Of a stretch of 20,313 nt of DNA, positions 1 to 8,332 are shown one piece after another (position 1 is the first letter of the stretch; the number at the start of each line of letters is the position of its first letter). The DNA is from CADCWK01 sp964244115 (lineage in GTDB: Bacteria > Chloroflexota > Chloroflexia > Thermomicrobiales > UBA6265). Both the position numbers and the translations under genes were made by a program. The DNA lies in the NCBI GenBank assembly GCA_964244115.1, contig CAXTHM010000066.1, positions 1-20,313 of the forward strand, given 5' to 3'. The notes below the pieces were generated by a model. That model had not been told where the DNA came from. It saw only the letters and a program-made list of their open reading frames with translations, and ran no database searches.

Positions 1-171
1 CCGGCGAAGCGAGAGGCGCCATGCGCGGACACGGCGCCGATGGGTTCACCCGATCCCGGGGCGGGGCCACCGGAGCCGACCCCGGAACCGCCTCTCCGCC
101 ACCACGGGCGGCGATGTCCGCGCCGCCACCGTCCCGGCGCCGCACCGCGCCAGTCCGCCGACCAGGTCCGG

Positions 172-201
172 TTTTTCTTTCGGCCGATCGGTGGGTATCA
201 T
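172..201 (+). promoter_or_regulatory. Possible promoter for the nuoHJKLMN operon
   Basis: A TATCAT hexamer (196-201) resembles a -10 box. It lies 18 bases after a T-rich TTTTTC element (172-177) that only weakly resembles a -35. It is the most AT-rich point in the leader and lies about 200 bases before the nuoH start. The match is weak and the call is tentative. Confidence 0.25.
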
Positions 202-217
202 TGTGACGAACTTCACG
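202..217. promoter_or_regulatory. CRP/FNR-like palindrome
   Basis: The sequence TGTGA-N6-TCACG matches the classic CRP half-site pattern (TGTGA-N6-TCACA) at 9 of 10 positions. It lies immediately downstream of the possible -10 of the nuo promoter. A CRP/FNR-family protein bound there would be expected to repress rather than activate. One such match by chance in 20 kb is quite possible, so confidence is low. Confidence 0.25.
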
Positions 218-397
218 GACTCACCCGGTCGCGTCCGTTCGGTCTCCCACCGGACCTGATGGGGCGGTCGCCGGTCGGGAGCCTCCCGCCGGTGGTCAGC
301 CGGGTCCGTCCCGTCACCCATCCGGTCGCACCGGGATGGCGGTCGATCTCCGCCAGTCTGGTCCGAGTCGGATGGATCGCAGCGTTAGGGGATCATC

Positions 398-1564
398 TTG
401 GTCGACAACCCGCTCTGGGTCGCCCTCACCGTCGGCGGCATCCTCATGCTCGTCACGCTGACGGGTATGGCCTACCTGACCTGGTTCGAGCGCAAGGTCC
501 TCGCCCGGTTTCAGGACCGGCTGGGCCCGACCCGGACCGGCCCGTTCGGGCTGATGCAGCCGCTCGCCGACGCGGTCAAGCTGCTCGGCAAGGAGGACCT
601 GGTCCCGGCCGCCGCCGACCGGCTGGTCTTCATGTTCGCGCCGCTGATCATCTTCGTGACCGCCGTCGTCGGCGTCTCGGTGATCCCCTTCGGCGGCGCG
701 ATCAGCATCTTCGGCTTCGAGCTCAACCTGTTTGCCGCCGACGTCAACGTCGGGGCGCTGGTCATCCTCGCGCTCGGCTCGGTCGGCGTCTACGGGATTA
801 TCCTCGGCGCCTTCGCCTCCGCCAACCGCTTCTCGCTGCTCGGCGGGCTCCGGGCCGCGGCCCAGGTCGTCTCCTACGAGCTGGTCCTCGGCCTGTCGCT
901 GGTCGGCATCTTCATGCTGTCCGGCAGCCTCAGCCTGCGCGAGATCCTCGTCGCCCAGCAGGGCGACCTCGTCTTCGACCTGTTCGGCCTCTCGGTCTCC
1001 CTGCCGAACTGGTACATCCTCTCCCAGCCGATCGCCTTCGTCGTCTACATCATCGCTGCCGTCGCCGAGACCAATCGAGCGCCGTTCGACCTGCCGGAGG
1101 CGGAGTCCGAACTCGTCGCCGGTTTCCACACCGAGTACTCCGCCTTCCGCTTCGCCATGTACTTCCTCGGCGAGTACATCAACATGATCGTCATCTCGCT
1201 GTTCGCCAGTACCCTGTTCCTCGGGGGGACGGACGGCCCCGGCGCGACGGATATCTGGGGCCTCGGCGTCGTCTACCTGCTCGCCAAGACGGTCCTGTTC
1301 CTCTTCTTCTACGTCTGGCTCCGCGCCACGCTGCCGCGCTTCCGGTTCGACCAGCTGATGGGGATCGCCTGGAAGGTCCTGCTGCCGGTCGCACTGCTCA
1401 ACATCCTGTTCACCGCCTTCGTCCGCCTGATCGCCAACGACGAGATCACCGTGCCGTCGTGGGTCTGGGTCGTGGCGGCCGTCGTCCTGGCCGGCCTGCT
1501 GGTCGTCACGTCTTTCACTGACCGGGCCAACCGGCCCCAACCGTCGGCGCAGGCCGGCGACTAA
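398..1564 (+). CDS. nuoH: NADH-quinone oxidoreductase subunit H
   Basis: NuoH (ND1-like) is the complex I membrane subunit that joins the peripheral arm to the proton-pumping arm and forms much of the quinone chamber. The 388-residue product is multi-spanning. It carries the family signature region ERKVLARFQDRLGPTRTGP (residues 31-49) and the acidic quinone-site loop ETNRAPFDLPEAESELV (224-240). The C-terminal half has the typical FFYVWLRATLPRFRFDQLM segment (303-321). The start is a TTG at 398, preceded by AGGGGA at 387-392; no better in-frame ATG gives a full N-terminus. A polar tail of about 15 residues ends the protein. It is the first gene of the run, and nuoJ follows 21 bases later with no nuoI between them. 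The assignment is firm. Confidence 0.97.
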   Translation: MVDNPLWVALTVGGILMLVTLTGMAYLTWFERKVLARFQDRLGPTRTGPFGLMQPLADAVKLLGKEDLVPAAADRLVFMFAPLIIFVTAVVGVSVIPFGGAISIFGFELNLFAADVNVGALVILALGSVGVYGIILGAFASANRFSLLGGLRAAAQVVSYELVLGLSLVGIFMLSGSLSLREILVAQQGDLVFDLFGLSVSLPNWYILSQPIAFVVYIIAAVAETNRAPFDLPEAESELVAGFHTEYSAFRFAMYFLGEYINMIVISLFASTLFLGGTDGPGATDIWGLGVVYLLAKTVLFLFFYVWLRATLPRFRFDQLMGIAWKVLLPVALLNILFTAFVRLIANDEITVPSWVWVVAAVVLAGLLVVTSFTDRANRPQPSAQAGD

Positions 1565-1585
1565 GAGCCGGGAGGCTTGGACGGC

Positions 1586-2347
1586 ATGGATTGGTCGACC
1601 GTCGCGTTCTATCTCATCGCCACCGTCTGCGTGCTGTCCGCCGCGGGCGTGGTCATCGCCACGAGTGCGCTGCATTCGGCGGTCTTCCTGATCATCTGCT
1701 TCATCAACATCGCGGCGACCTTCGTGATGCTCGGGGCCGAGTTCCTCGCCGTCGTCCAGGTGATCGTCTACACCGGCGCGATCCTGGTCCTCGTCCTGTT
1801 CGTCCTGATGCTCGTCGATGAGGAGCAGCTGCCGGACTTCCACACCGGCCAGCCGATCCAGCGCATCGCCGGGCTGATCCTCGGACTGATCCTCCTGCTG
1901 GAGATCGGCGCCGCCATCACGGCCCGGTCGATCCAGGGCGCGACCGGCGATGCCACGCCGGCCAACGTCGAGGCGGTCGGCGGCAACACCCAGGCGCTCG
2001 GCCGGGTGCTCTACGACGACAACCTGCTCGCCTTCATCACCGTCTCGCTGGTCCTGACCGTCGCCGTGATCGGGGCGATCGTCCTCGCCATGCCGGAGCG
2101 CCGCCGGGGGATCAACACCCAGCGCGGCACCGGCACGATCAACCTCGGTCACCCGATCGGGGCGGATGGCATCCCGCTCGCCCTGCCGGCCGTTCGGGGC
2201 GAGTCGCCGATCGCGGCCGCGACGCCCGGCGACCTCAAGCCCGTCGATGGCGAGCGCCAGATCATCATGGTCAGCGACCCGGACGCCTACACCGAGGTCG
2301 GGAACGCCGATGCCGGCGCGGCGGCCCGCCCGCTGGTTCGTCGGTAG
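1586..2347 (+). CDS. nuoJ: NADH-quinone oxidoreductase subunit J
   Basis: NuoJ (ND6-like) is a membrane subunit of complex I next to NuoK, in the coupling region of the membrane arm. The 253-residue product has about five hydrophobic helices within residues 1-169. It includes the conserved third-helix motif VQVIVYTGAILVLVLFVLML (57-76). I chose ATG 1586 because GGGAGG (1570-1575) lies 10 bases upstream; the in-frame TTG at 1577 is only one base from it. After the last helix there is a soluble tail of about 83 residues, rich in Gly, Pro and Ala and ending in ARPLVRR. It makes the protein longer than the usual 165-200 residues, and I do not recognise a domain in the tail. Confidence 0.95.
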   Translation: MDWSTVAFYLIATVCVLSAAGVVIATSALHSAVFLIICFINIAATFVMLGAEFLAVVQVIVYTGAILVLVLFVLMLVDEEQLPDFHTGQPIQRIAGLILGLILLLEIGAAITARSIQGATGDATPANVEAVGGNTQALGRVLYDDNLLAFITVSLVLTVAVIGAIVLAMPERRRGINTQRGTGTINLGHPIGADGIPLALPAVRGESPIAAATPGDLKPVDGERQIIMVSDPDAYTEVGNADAGAAARPLVRR

Positions 2348-2359
2348 GGAGGGAAGAGC

Positions 2360-2668
2360 ATGCTCGACGTCGGACTCAACCACTTCCTGTTCCTGAGCGC
2401 GATCCTGTTCATCATCGGGATGATGGGGGTGCTGGTCCGCCGGAACCTGATCATCATCTTCATGTGTGTCGAACTGATGACCAACGCCGTCAACCTGTCG
2501 CTGGTCGCGTTCGCCTGGAACCTGAACAGCATCGACGGGCAGGCGTTCGCGCTGTTCATCATCGCCGTCGCCGCGGCCGAGGCGGTCGTCGGCCTGGCGA
2601 TCATCATCGCCCTCAGCCGCCGTGCCCATACGATCAACGTCGACGAGGTCAGCACGCTGCGCAACTAG
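2360..2668 (+). CDS. nuoK: NADH-quinone oxidoreductase subunit K
   Basis: NuoK (ND4L-like) is a small three-helix complex I subunit that carries buried glutamates needed for proton translocation. The product is 102 residues, the family's usual size. The two key acidic residues are present: Glu38 in the second helix (FMCVELMTNAVNL) and Glu74 in the third helix (AVAAAEAVVGLAI). The start ATG is preceded by a strong purine-rich AGGGAGGGAAG site. It lies 12 bases after nuoJ. A hairpin follows directly after the stop codon, and nuoL begins 192 bases on, the widest gap inside this operon. Confidence 0.97.
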   Translation: MLDVGLNHFLFLSAILFIIGMMGVLVRRNLIIIFMCVELMTNAVNLSLVAFAWNLNSIDGQAFALFIIAVAAAEAVVGLAIIIALSRRAHTINVDEVSTLRN

Positions 2669-2675
2669 ACCCAGG

Positions 2676-2710
2676 GATCCGGGCCGGACGCCGACCGCGC
2701 CGGCCCGATC
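2676..2710 (+). other. Hairpin just after nuoK
   Basis: GATC-C-GGGCCGG pairs with CCGGCCC-GATC around a 12-base loop, giving an 11-bp stem with a single bulged C at 2680. It starts eight bases after the nuoK stop. No T-run follows, so it is not a standard intrinsic terminator. It could slow transcription or protect the 3' end of the nuoHJK message, or it may have no role in this GC-rich stretch. Confidence 0.4.
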
Positions 2711-2753
2711 CGCGCCCGCCGCGACCCGTCTCCGGCCGGTCCCGTGAAATCCG

Positions 2754-2782
2754 TCACGATACCCGCCCGTCTCGGCTACACT
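2754..2782 (+). promoter_or_regulatory. Weak candidate internal promoter before nuoL
   Basis: A TACACT hexamer at 2777-2782 resembles a -10 box. A poor -35 candidate (TCACGA, 2754-2759) lies 17 bases upstream. It lies in the 192-base gap between nuoK and nuoL, about 80 bases before the nuoL start, so nuoLMN might also be transcribed on their own. The -35 match is weak and the call is speculative. Confidence 0.2.
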
Positions 2783-2860
2783 CCGTCCGTTTGCGAGCGC
2801 GGTCCCGCCGCCGACAGCCCCGGCCGAACGACCCGGCTGACTGACAAGGAAAGCGACCTG

Positions 2861-4894
2861 ATGGCCGACCTGCTGTTCCTCATCCCGCTGCTCCCGCTGG
2901 CCGCGTCAGCGATCGTCCTGCTGTTCGGGCGGACGGTGCTCGGGGACCGCTCGGCGCTGCTCTCCACCGCCGCGGTCGCGGTCAGCTGGCTGATCTCTAT
3001 CCTCGTCGCCGTCGACATCTACCGGACCCCGGAGCCGATCCGCCAGACGCTGTTCCGCTGGATCCCGTCCGGGGACTTCGATGTCCGCGTGAATCTCTAC
3101 GCCGACCAGCTCACGGCGGTGATGCTGCTGGTCGTCTCGACGGTCGGCCTGCTGGTCCACATCTACTCGATCGGCTATATGAAGGGCGACCCGGGGCTGT
3201 ACCGGTTCTTCGCCTACCTGCCGCTGTTCGTCTTCTCGATGCTGATGCTCGTCCTGGCCGACAACTTCCTCGTCATGTACGTCTTCTGGGAGGCCGTCGG
3301 GCTCTGCTCCTACCTGCTGATCAGCTACTACTTCCGCCGCCGCTCCGCCAACAACGCCGCCAAGAAGGCGTTCATCGTCAACCGGGTCGGCGACCTCGGC
3401 TTCGGCCTCGGCATCATGTTCGTCTTCTGGACCTTCGGCACGGTCGATTTCTTCGGCGACACCGGCGTCTTCGCGCGGGTCGGTGAGGTCGGCTCCACGA
3501 CCATCACCGTGATCGCGCTGCTGCTCTTCCTCGGGGCGATGGGCAAGAGCGCCCAGTTCCCGCTCCACACCTGGCTGCCGGACGCGATGGAGGGTCCGAC
3601 CCCGGTCTCGGCCCTGATCCACGCCGCCACGATGGTCACCGCCGGGATCTACCTCGTCGCCCGGTCGCAGTCGATCTTCCTCGCCTCCGAGACCGCGATG
3701 CTGATCGTCGCCTGCGTCGGCGCCTTCACCGCCTTCATGGCCGCGACGATCGCCCTGACCCAGAACGACATCAAGCGGGTCGTCGCCTACTCGACGCTGA
3801 GCCAGCTCGGCTACATGACGCTCGCGCTCGGGACGGGCGCCTGGATGGCGGCGATCTTCCACCTCGTCACCCACGCCTTCTTCAAGGGCCTGCTCTTCCT
3901 CGGGGCCGGCTCCGTCATCCACGGGATGCACGACCAGCAGGACATCCGCCAGATGGGCGGCTTGCGGAAGTACATGCCGACGACCTACTGGACCTTCCTC
4001 GCGGCGGCGCTGGCCAACGCCGGCATCATCCCGCTGGCCGGCTACTGGTCCAAGGACGAGATCATCCTCGGCTCCTGGCTGAGCGACTACCAGCCGATCG
4101 GCAGGATCGTCAGCATCGTCGCGATCGTCTCCGCCTTCCTGACGGCGCTCTACATGTTCCGGCTGGTCTTCGTCGTCTTCCACGGCCGGGAACGGTTCGA
4201 TACCGCCACCGTCCACCCGCACGAGTCGCCCCGGGTGATGACGCTGCCGCTGATCGCGCTGGCGATCCCCACCGTCCTGATCGGCTTCATCGGCGTCCCG
4301 CCGGAGAACGGCATCTACCATAGATTCGTAGAACCGGTCTTCTACGACGAGGCGGCGCCGGAGGCTGAGTCCGCGACCTACGTGATCGCCCAGGAGGGCG
4401 ACCCAGCCCCGGCCGGCGAGGCGACCACCGCCGCCAACGACGCCGGGACCGGCCATAGTGACGGCGCCTACCTGCCCCACGAGCCCTCGACCGCCCAGAC
4501 GGTCGCCTTCGGGGTGATCTCGACCATCGCCGCCGTCGGCGGGCTGGTCCTGGCGTGGCTGGTCTACTTCCGGGGCGCGATCGACCCGGTAGCCGTCGCC
4601 AACCGGTTCCGCCCGATCTACACCTTTCTTTACAACAAGTGGTACTTCGACGAGCTCTACGACGGGCTCATCGTCCGGCCGCTTCGCTCGACGGCGACGT
4701 TCCTCTGGCGGGTGGTCGATATCGACATCATCGACGCCGTCGTCAACGGGGTCGCGACCGGGCTAGCTGCCGTCAGCTCGCGCCTGCGGCAGGTCCAGAC
4801 CGGCCTCGTCGCCAACTACGCCCTCGCGATCGCGCTGGGGATGGTCGTCCTGGTCGGTGTCTACCTGACCGCCTTCAGCAGCCTCTTCCGTTAG
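2861..4894 (+). CDS. nuoL: NADH-quinone oxidoreductase subunit L
   Basis: NuoL (ND5-like) is the distal antiporter-like proton-pumping subunit of complex I, with the long lateral helix. The 677-residue product has the key residues: Glu144 (VFWEAVGLCSYLLI), Lys229 (GAMGKSAQFPLHTWLPDAMEG begins at 225), the HAATMVTAGIYL segment (254-265), Lys342 (HAFFKG) and Lys398 (YWSKDE). The C-terminal part (LYNKWYFDELYDGLIVRPL, 590-608) is typical of the lateral-helix region. I chose ATG 2861 because AAGGAAAG (2846-2853) is well placed and MADLLFLIPLLPL is the usual NuoL beginning; a GTG at 2744 would add a 39-residue polar leader with no support. Residues about 495-545 form an Ala/Gly/Glu-rich hydrophilic insert before the final helices. 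Confidence 0.97.
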   Translation: MADLLFLIPLLPLAASAIVLLFGRTVLGDRSALLSTAAVAVSWLISILVAVDIYRTPEPIRQTLFRWIPSGDFDVRVNLYADQLTAVMLLVVSTVGLLVHIYSIGYMKGDPGLYRFFAYLPLFVFSMLMLVLADNFLVMYVFWEAVGLCSYLLISYYFRRRSANNAAKKAFIVNRVGDLGFGLGIMFVFWTFGTVDFFGDTGVFARVGEVGSTTITVIALLLFLGAMGKSAQFPLHTWLPDAMEGPTPVSALIHAATMVTAGIYLVARSQSIFLASETAMLIVACVGAFTAFMAATIALTQNDIKRVVAYSTLSQLGYMTLALGTGAWMAAIFHLVTHAFFKGLLFLGAGSVIHGMHDQQDIRQMGGLRKYMPTTYWTFLAAALANAGIIPLAGYWSKDEIILGSWLSDYQPIGRIVSIVAIVSAFLTALYMFRLVFVVFHGRERFDTATVHPHESPRVMTLPLIALAIPTVLIGFIGVPPENGIYHRFVEPVFYDEAAPEAESATYVIAQEGDPAPAGEATTAANDAGTGHSDGAYLPHEPSTAQTVAFGVISTIAAVGGLVLAWLVYFRGAIDPVAVANRFRPIYTFLYNKWYFDELYDGLIVRPLRSTATFLWRVVDIDIIDAVVNGVATGLAAVSSRLRQVQTGLVANYALAIALGMVVLVGVYLTAFSSLFR

Positions 4895-4915
4895 CAGCGC
4901 GGGGATAATCGAGAC

Positions 4916-6646
4916 ATGGACAGCTTCCCACTCCTGAGTCTGATCGTCTTCGCGCCGACCATCGGCGCGCTGCTGATCTTCTTCCTGCCCAACCTGCGCC
5001 CAGACCAGACCCGCCTGGTCGCGATCGCCACCGCGACGGTGACGCTCGTCGCCTCGCTGTTCCTGCTCGTCGGGTTCGACCGCAACGCCGAGTTCCAGTT
5101 CCGCGAGACGGTCGAGTGGCTGCCGTCGCTCGGGGCCAGCTACGCCCTCGGGATCGACGGGATCGCCCTGATCCTCGTCCTGATGACGACGGCCGTCTCG
5201 CTGCTCGCGATCGGCTGGTCCTGGGACACCGTCGCGACCCGGCACCGCGAGTACTTCGTCTCGCTGCTGCTGCTCGAGACCGGCATCCTCGGCGTCTTCG
5301 TCTCGCTGGATCTGTTCGTCTTCTACATCTTCTGGGAGATCATGCTGATCCCGACCGCCCTCCTGATCGGGATCTGGGGCGGCCACCGCCGGGTCTACGC
5401 GTCGCTGAAGTTCTTCCTCTACACGCTGTTCAGCTCGCTGCTGATGCTGGCCGGGATCGTCGCGACCTACCAGGCCTACTTCAACGAGACCGGCATCCGG
5501 ACGCTGAACATCCTCGAACTCCAGAACGGGACCTACGGTGCCACGTTCCAGAACTGGGCCTTCGCGGCGTTCTTCATCGCCTTCGCCGTCAAGGTGCCGA
5601 TCTGGCCGTTCCACACCTGGCAGGCCGACGCCTACCAGGCGGCGCCGACCGCCTCGGTCGTGATGCTCTCGGCGATCATGTCGAAGATGGGCGTCTACGG
5701 TCTGCTCCGGTACAACCTGCCGCTGTTCGAGCAGGGGGCCGACTGGTGGGCGCCGGCGGTGATCGTCCTCTCGATCATCGGCATCCTCTACGGCGCCCTC
5801 GTCGCGCTAGTCCAGACCGACATGAAGCGCCTGCTCGCCTTCTCGTCCTTGAGCCACATGGGCTTTGCGACGCTGGGCCTGTTCGTCTTCAACACGCAGG
5901 GCTTCCAGGGCGCGATCATGGTGATGGTCGCCCACGGGATCAACTCGGCCGCGCTGTTCCTGCTCATCGGCATCCTCGCCCGGCGGGCCGGCACGACCGA
6001 CATCCGCGCCTTCAGCGGTGTCGCCTCCCGGATGCCCGCCTACGCCGGCTACTTCACGCTGTTCATGTTCGCCAGCATCGGCCTGCCCGCGCTCTCGGCC
6101 TTCATCGGCGAGTTCCTCGTCGCGCTCGGGGCCTGGGATTACAACCCGTGGGTGGCGACCTTCACCTTCGCGGTCGTGATCTTCTCGGCCTGGTACATGA
6201 TCTGGATGTTCCAGCGCATCGTGTTCGGCCGCGCCCCCGGTCAGGCGCCGGACGCCCACGACGGCGAGCTCACCCCGCAGGAGCGGCGGATCGTCAGCGA
6301 GGTCACGGCCGCGACCCACGGCGGACACGGTGGGCAGCTTCACGGCGCGATGCCGCTCGTCTCAGGCGGCAGCCCGGCCAACCGGCAGGCCTCGACGCTG
6401 GCCGGCCAGGACCAGCCCGCCGAGCTGGCCGAACTGCCGGACGCGGAGGCGATCACGGGTGAGGCGGTCTACCCGGACCAGACCGGTCTGGCCGGGATCG
6501 GGCGGCGCTGGTCGGACATCACGCTCAAGGAGGGGCTCCTGGTCGCCCCGCTGGCGGTGCTGACACTGGTCGTCGGTGTCTACCCGGCCCCGCTGTTCGA
6601 CATCTTCGCCCCGGCCGTCGAGCGCATCCTCGCGACGCTGCCGTAG
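4916..6646 (+). CDS. nuoM: NADH-quinone oxidoreductase subunit M
   Basis: NuoM (ND4-like) is the second antiporter-like proton-pumping subunit of complex I. The 576-residue product keeps Glu141 (FYIFWEIMLIPTALLIGIWGG), Lys226 (FAVKVPIWPFHTWQADAY) and Lys257 (IMSKMGVYGLLRY), plus the LLAFSSLSHMGF segment (307-317). The start ATG follows GGGGA at 4901-4905, 21 bases after the nuoL stop. It is longer than the usual 480-510 residues. The excess is a hydrophilic stretch at about residues 442-531, containing THGGHGGQLHG (468-478), between two C-terminal helices. The usual ending, with a KEG helix and VGVYPAPLFD, resumes after it, so the insert is in frame and not a frameshift product. Confidence 0.97.
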   Translation: MDSFPLLSLIVFAPTIGALLIFFLPNLRPDQTRLVAIATATVTLVASLFLLVGFDRNAEFQFRETVEWLPSLGASYALGIDGIALILVLMTTAVSLLAIGWSWDTVATRHREYFVSLLLLETGILGVFVSLDLFVFYIFWEIMLIPTALLIGIWGGHRRVYASLKFFLYTLFSSLLMLAGIVATYQAYFNETGIRTLNILELQNGTYGATFQNWAFAAFFIAFAVKVPIWPFHTWQADAYQAAPTASVVMLSAIMSKMGVYGLLRYNLPLFEQGADWWAPAVIVLSIIGILYGALVALVQTDMKRLLAFSSLSHMGFATLGLFVFNTQGFQGAIMVMVAHGINSAALFLLIGILARRAGTTDIRAFSGVASRMPAYAGYFTLFMFASIGLPALSAFIGEFLVALGAWDYNPWVATFTFAVVIFSAWYMIWMFQRIVFGRAPGQAPDAHDGELTPQERRIVSEVTAATHGGHGGQLHGAMPLVSGGSPANRQASTLAGQDQPAELAELPDAEAITGEAVYPDQTGLAGIGRRWSDITLKEGLLVAPLAVLTLVVGVYPAPLFDIFAPAVERILATLP

Positions 6647-6738
6647 CCGATGACCGTGACGACGCGCATCACGAGAGACCGACCGATACCTGACCGGCCC
6701 GATCACGATCGGTGCGGACGCGGCGCAAGGAGTGGCGA

Positions 6739-8289
6739 ATGGGCCTGAATCTCGATCTGACCGCACCCGATCTGACGCTGGCCTGGCCCCAGCTGATCGT
6801 CTTCACCATGACGGTCGTGCTGCTCTTCGCCGACGCCTTCGCCCCGAGGGCGCAGCACTTCGCCATCCTGACCGGGATCTCGCTGGTCGGCTACATCGGC
6901 GCCGCCTTCGCCCTGATCACGCAGAGCGGCCAGAACGCCTCGACGTTCGACGGCGCCTTCCGGGCCGACGGGCTGACCGTCTTCCTGTCGCTGATCATCC
7001 TCGTCGCGGCGGTCGCGACGATCGTGATCTCGGCCAGTTACCTCCAGAACGGCGAGCAGCAGCTCGGCGCCGACGGCAAGCTCCGGGTCGCCAACCGGAT
7101 GCCGGCCGGTGAGTTCTACGTCCTGATCGGCTTCTCCGTCTTCGGCGCGATGCTGGTCGCCGCGGCCGGCAACCTGATCGTGCTCTACATCGGCATCGAG
7201 CTCAGCGCCCTGGCCACCTACGTCCTGACCGCCTTCGCCCGGCGCCGACTGACGTCGGTCGAAGGCGCGATGAAGTACTTCCTGCTCGGCCTGTTCGCCT
7301 CGGCGATCCTGCTCTACGGCCTGACCTGGATCTACGGCGTCACCGGCTCGATGGACCTCGACCGGATCGCCGCCCACCTCGCCGCCAACAACGCCGGCGA
7401 CGGCTTCCCGGACCCGGCCCTGCTGCTCGGGCTGCTGCTGCTCGTCGTCGGGATCGGCTTCAAGATGGCGGCCGTCCCGTTCCACTTCTGGACGCCCGAT
7501 GCCTACGATGGCGCCCCGACGCCGGTGACGGCCTACCTGTCGGTCGTGCCGAAGGCGGCCGCCTTCGCGGCGGCGATCCGCCTGTTCGTCCAGGCGCTGG
7601 AGCCGATGAGCGACCAGTGGACGACGATCTGGGCGGTGCTGGCCGTGATCACGATGGTCTTCGGCAACGTCGTCGCGATCACGCAGCGCAACGTCAAGCG
7701 GATGCTGGCCTACTCGTCGATCGCCCACACCGGCTACATCATGGTCGGGCTGGCCGCCTACACGTCGGGCGGCTCGATCGACGACCCGAGCATCTCGTCG
7801 CTCCTGTTCTACATCCTCGCCTACACCTTCATGAACATCGGCGCTTTCGCCGTCGTGACCTACCTCCAGCAGCGCGGCATGGGGATGATGCTGGAGGACT
7901 TCAACGGGCTGGCCTCGACCCGGCCGCTGATCGCCGTGGCGATGACGCTGTTCATGGCGTCGCTGATGGGCGTTCCGCCGCTGCTGGGGTTCTACGCCAA
8001 GTACTACGTCATCGTCGCCGCGATCGACGCCGACCTGCTCTGGCTGGCCGTCACGATCGTCGTCGCCTCGGCCGTCAGCGCCTTCTTCTACCTGCGCATC
8101 GTCGCGGTGATGTACTTCAACCAGCCCGACGGCCGGCCGCTGGCCCTCCCGACTCGCCTCCTCTCCGGCGGCATCGGCGTCCTCGCGATCGCGACACTCC
8201 TCCTCGGCCTGTTCTCCTCCCCGATCATCGACCTCGCCGACCAGTGGAGCGGCGCTCTGACGGTCCTGGGCCAGACCGCCGGCCGGTAG
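6739..8289 (+). CDS. nuoN: NADH-quinone oxidoreductase subunit N
   Basis: NuoN (ND2-like) is the antiporter-like subunit of complex I nearest the coupling region. The 516-residue product is of family size. It shows Glu154 in LYIGIELSALATYVL, Lys242 in GIGFKMAAVPFHFWTPDAYDGAPTP (starting at 238), Lys272 in LSVVPKAAAF and the conserved KRMLAYSSIAHTGYI (320-334). ATG 6739 is chosen because AAGGAG (6727-6732) lies six bases before it; an in-frame GTG at 6712 lacks such a site. It is separated from nuoM by 92 bases and is the last complex I gene here. No T-tailed terminator is obvious after it; a large inverted repeat begins 44 bases beyond the stop. Confidence 0.97.
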   Translation: MGLNLDLTAPDLTLAWPQLIVFTMTVVLLFADAFAPRAQHFAILTGISLVGYIGAAFALITQSGQNASTFDGAFRADGLTVFLSLIILVAAVATIVISASYLQNGEQQLGADGKLRVANRMPAGEFYVLIGFSVFGAMLVAAAGNLIVLYIGIELSALATYVLTAFARRRLTSVEGAMKYFLLGLFASAILLYGLTWIYGVTGSMDLDRIAAHLAANNAGDGFPDPALLLGLLLLVVGIGFKMAAVPFHFWTPDAYDGAPTPVTAYLSVVPKAAAFAAAIRLFVQALEPMSDQWTTIWAVLAVITMVFGNVVAITQRNVKRMLAYSSIAHTGYIMVGLAAYTSGGSIDDPSISSLLFYILAYTFMNIGAFAVVTYLQQRGMGMMLEDFNGLASTRPLIAVAMTLFMASLMGVPPLLGFYAKYYVIVAAIDADLLWLAVTIVVASAVSAFFYLRIVAVMYFNQPDGRPLALPTRLLSGGIGVLAIATLLLGLFSSPIIDLADQWSGALTVLGQTAGR

Positions 8290-8332
8290 ATCGAACAGGG
8301 AGATGGGCAGGACGTAGGGTTACGCCGTTGGG

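Larger units (their letters stand above)
1..397. other. Non-coding leader upstream of nuoH
   Basis: I see no convincing gene in this stretch. The open frames are rich in Arg, Pro and Gly, have no ribosome binding site and show no recognisable domain, as expected of random high-GC sequence. The region holds a T-rich tract at 171-180, a possible -10 at 196-201 and a CRP-like palindrome at 202-217, listed separately. It looks like the promoter and leader region of the nuoH-N operon, so the upstream neighbour gene, not visible here, probably belongs to another transcription unit. Confidence 0.6.

Noticed and set aside
21..321. Short frames on both strands in the leader before nuoH
   Set aside because: No ribosome binding sites, no domains, and composition like random high-GC sequence.
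314..2629. A very long open frame on the minus strand opposite nuoH-J-K
   Set aside because: The Asp/Gly/Arg/Gln-rich low-complexity translation is what high-GC codon bias produces opposite real genes. The + strand genes are firmly identified.
2744..2860. N-terminal extension of NuoL from a GTG
   Set aside because: The added residues are polar and unlike NuoL. ATG 2861 has AAGGAAAG and gives the normal family start.
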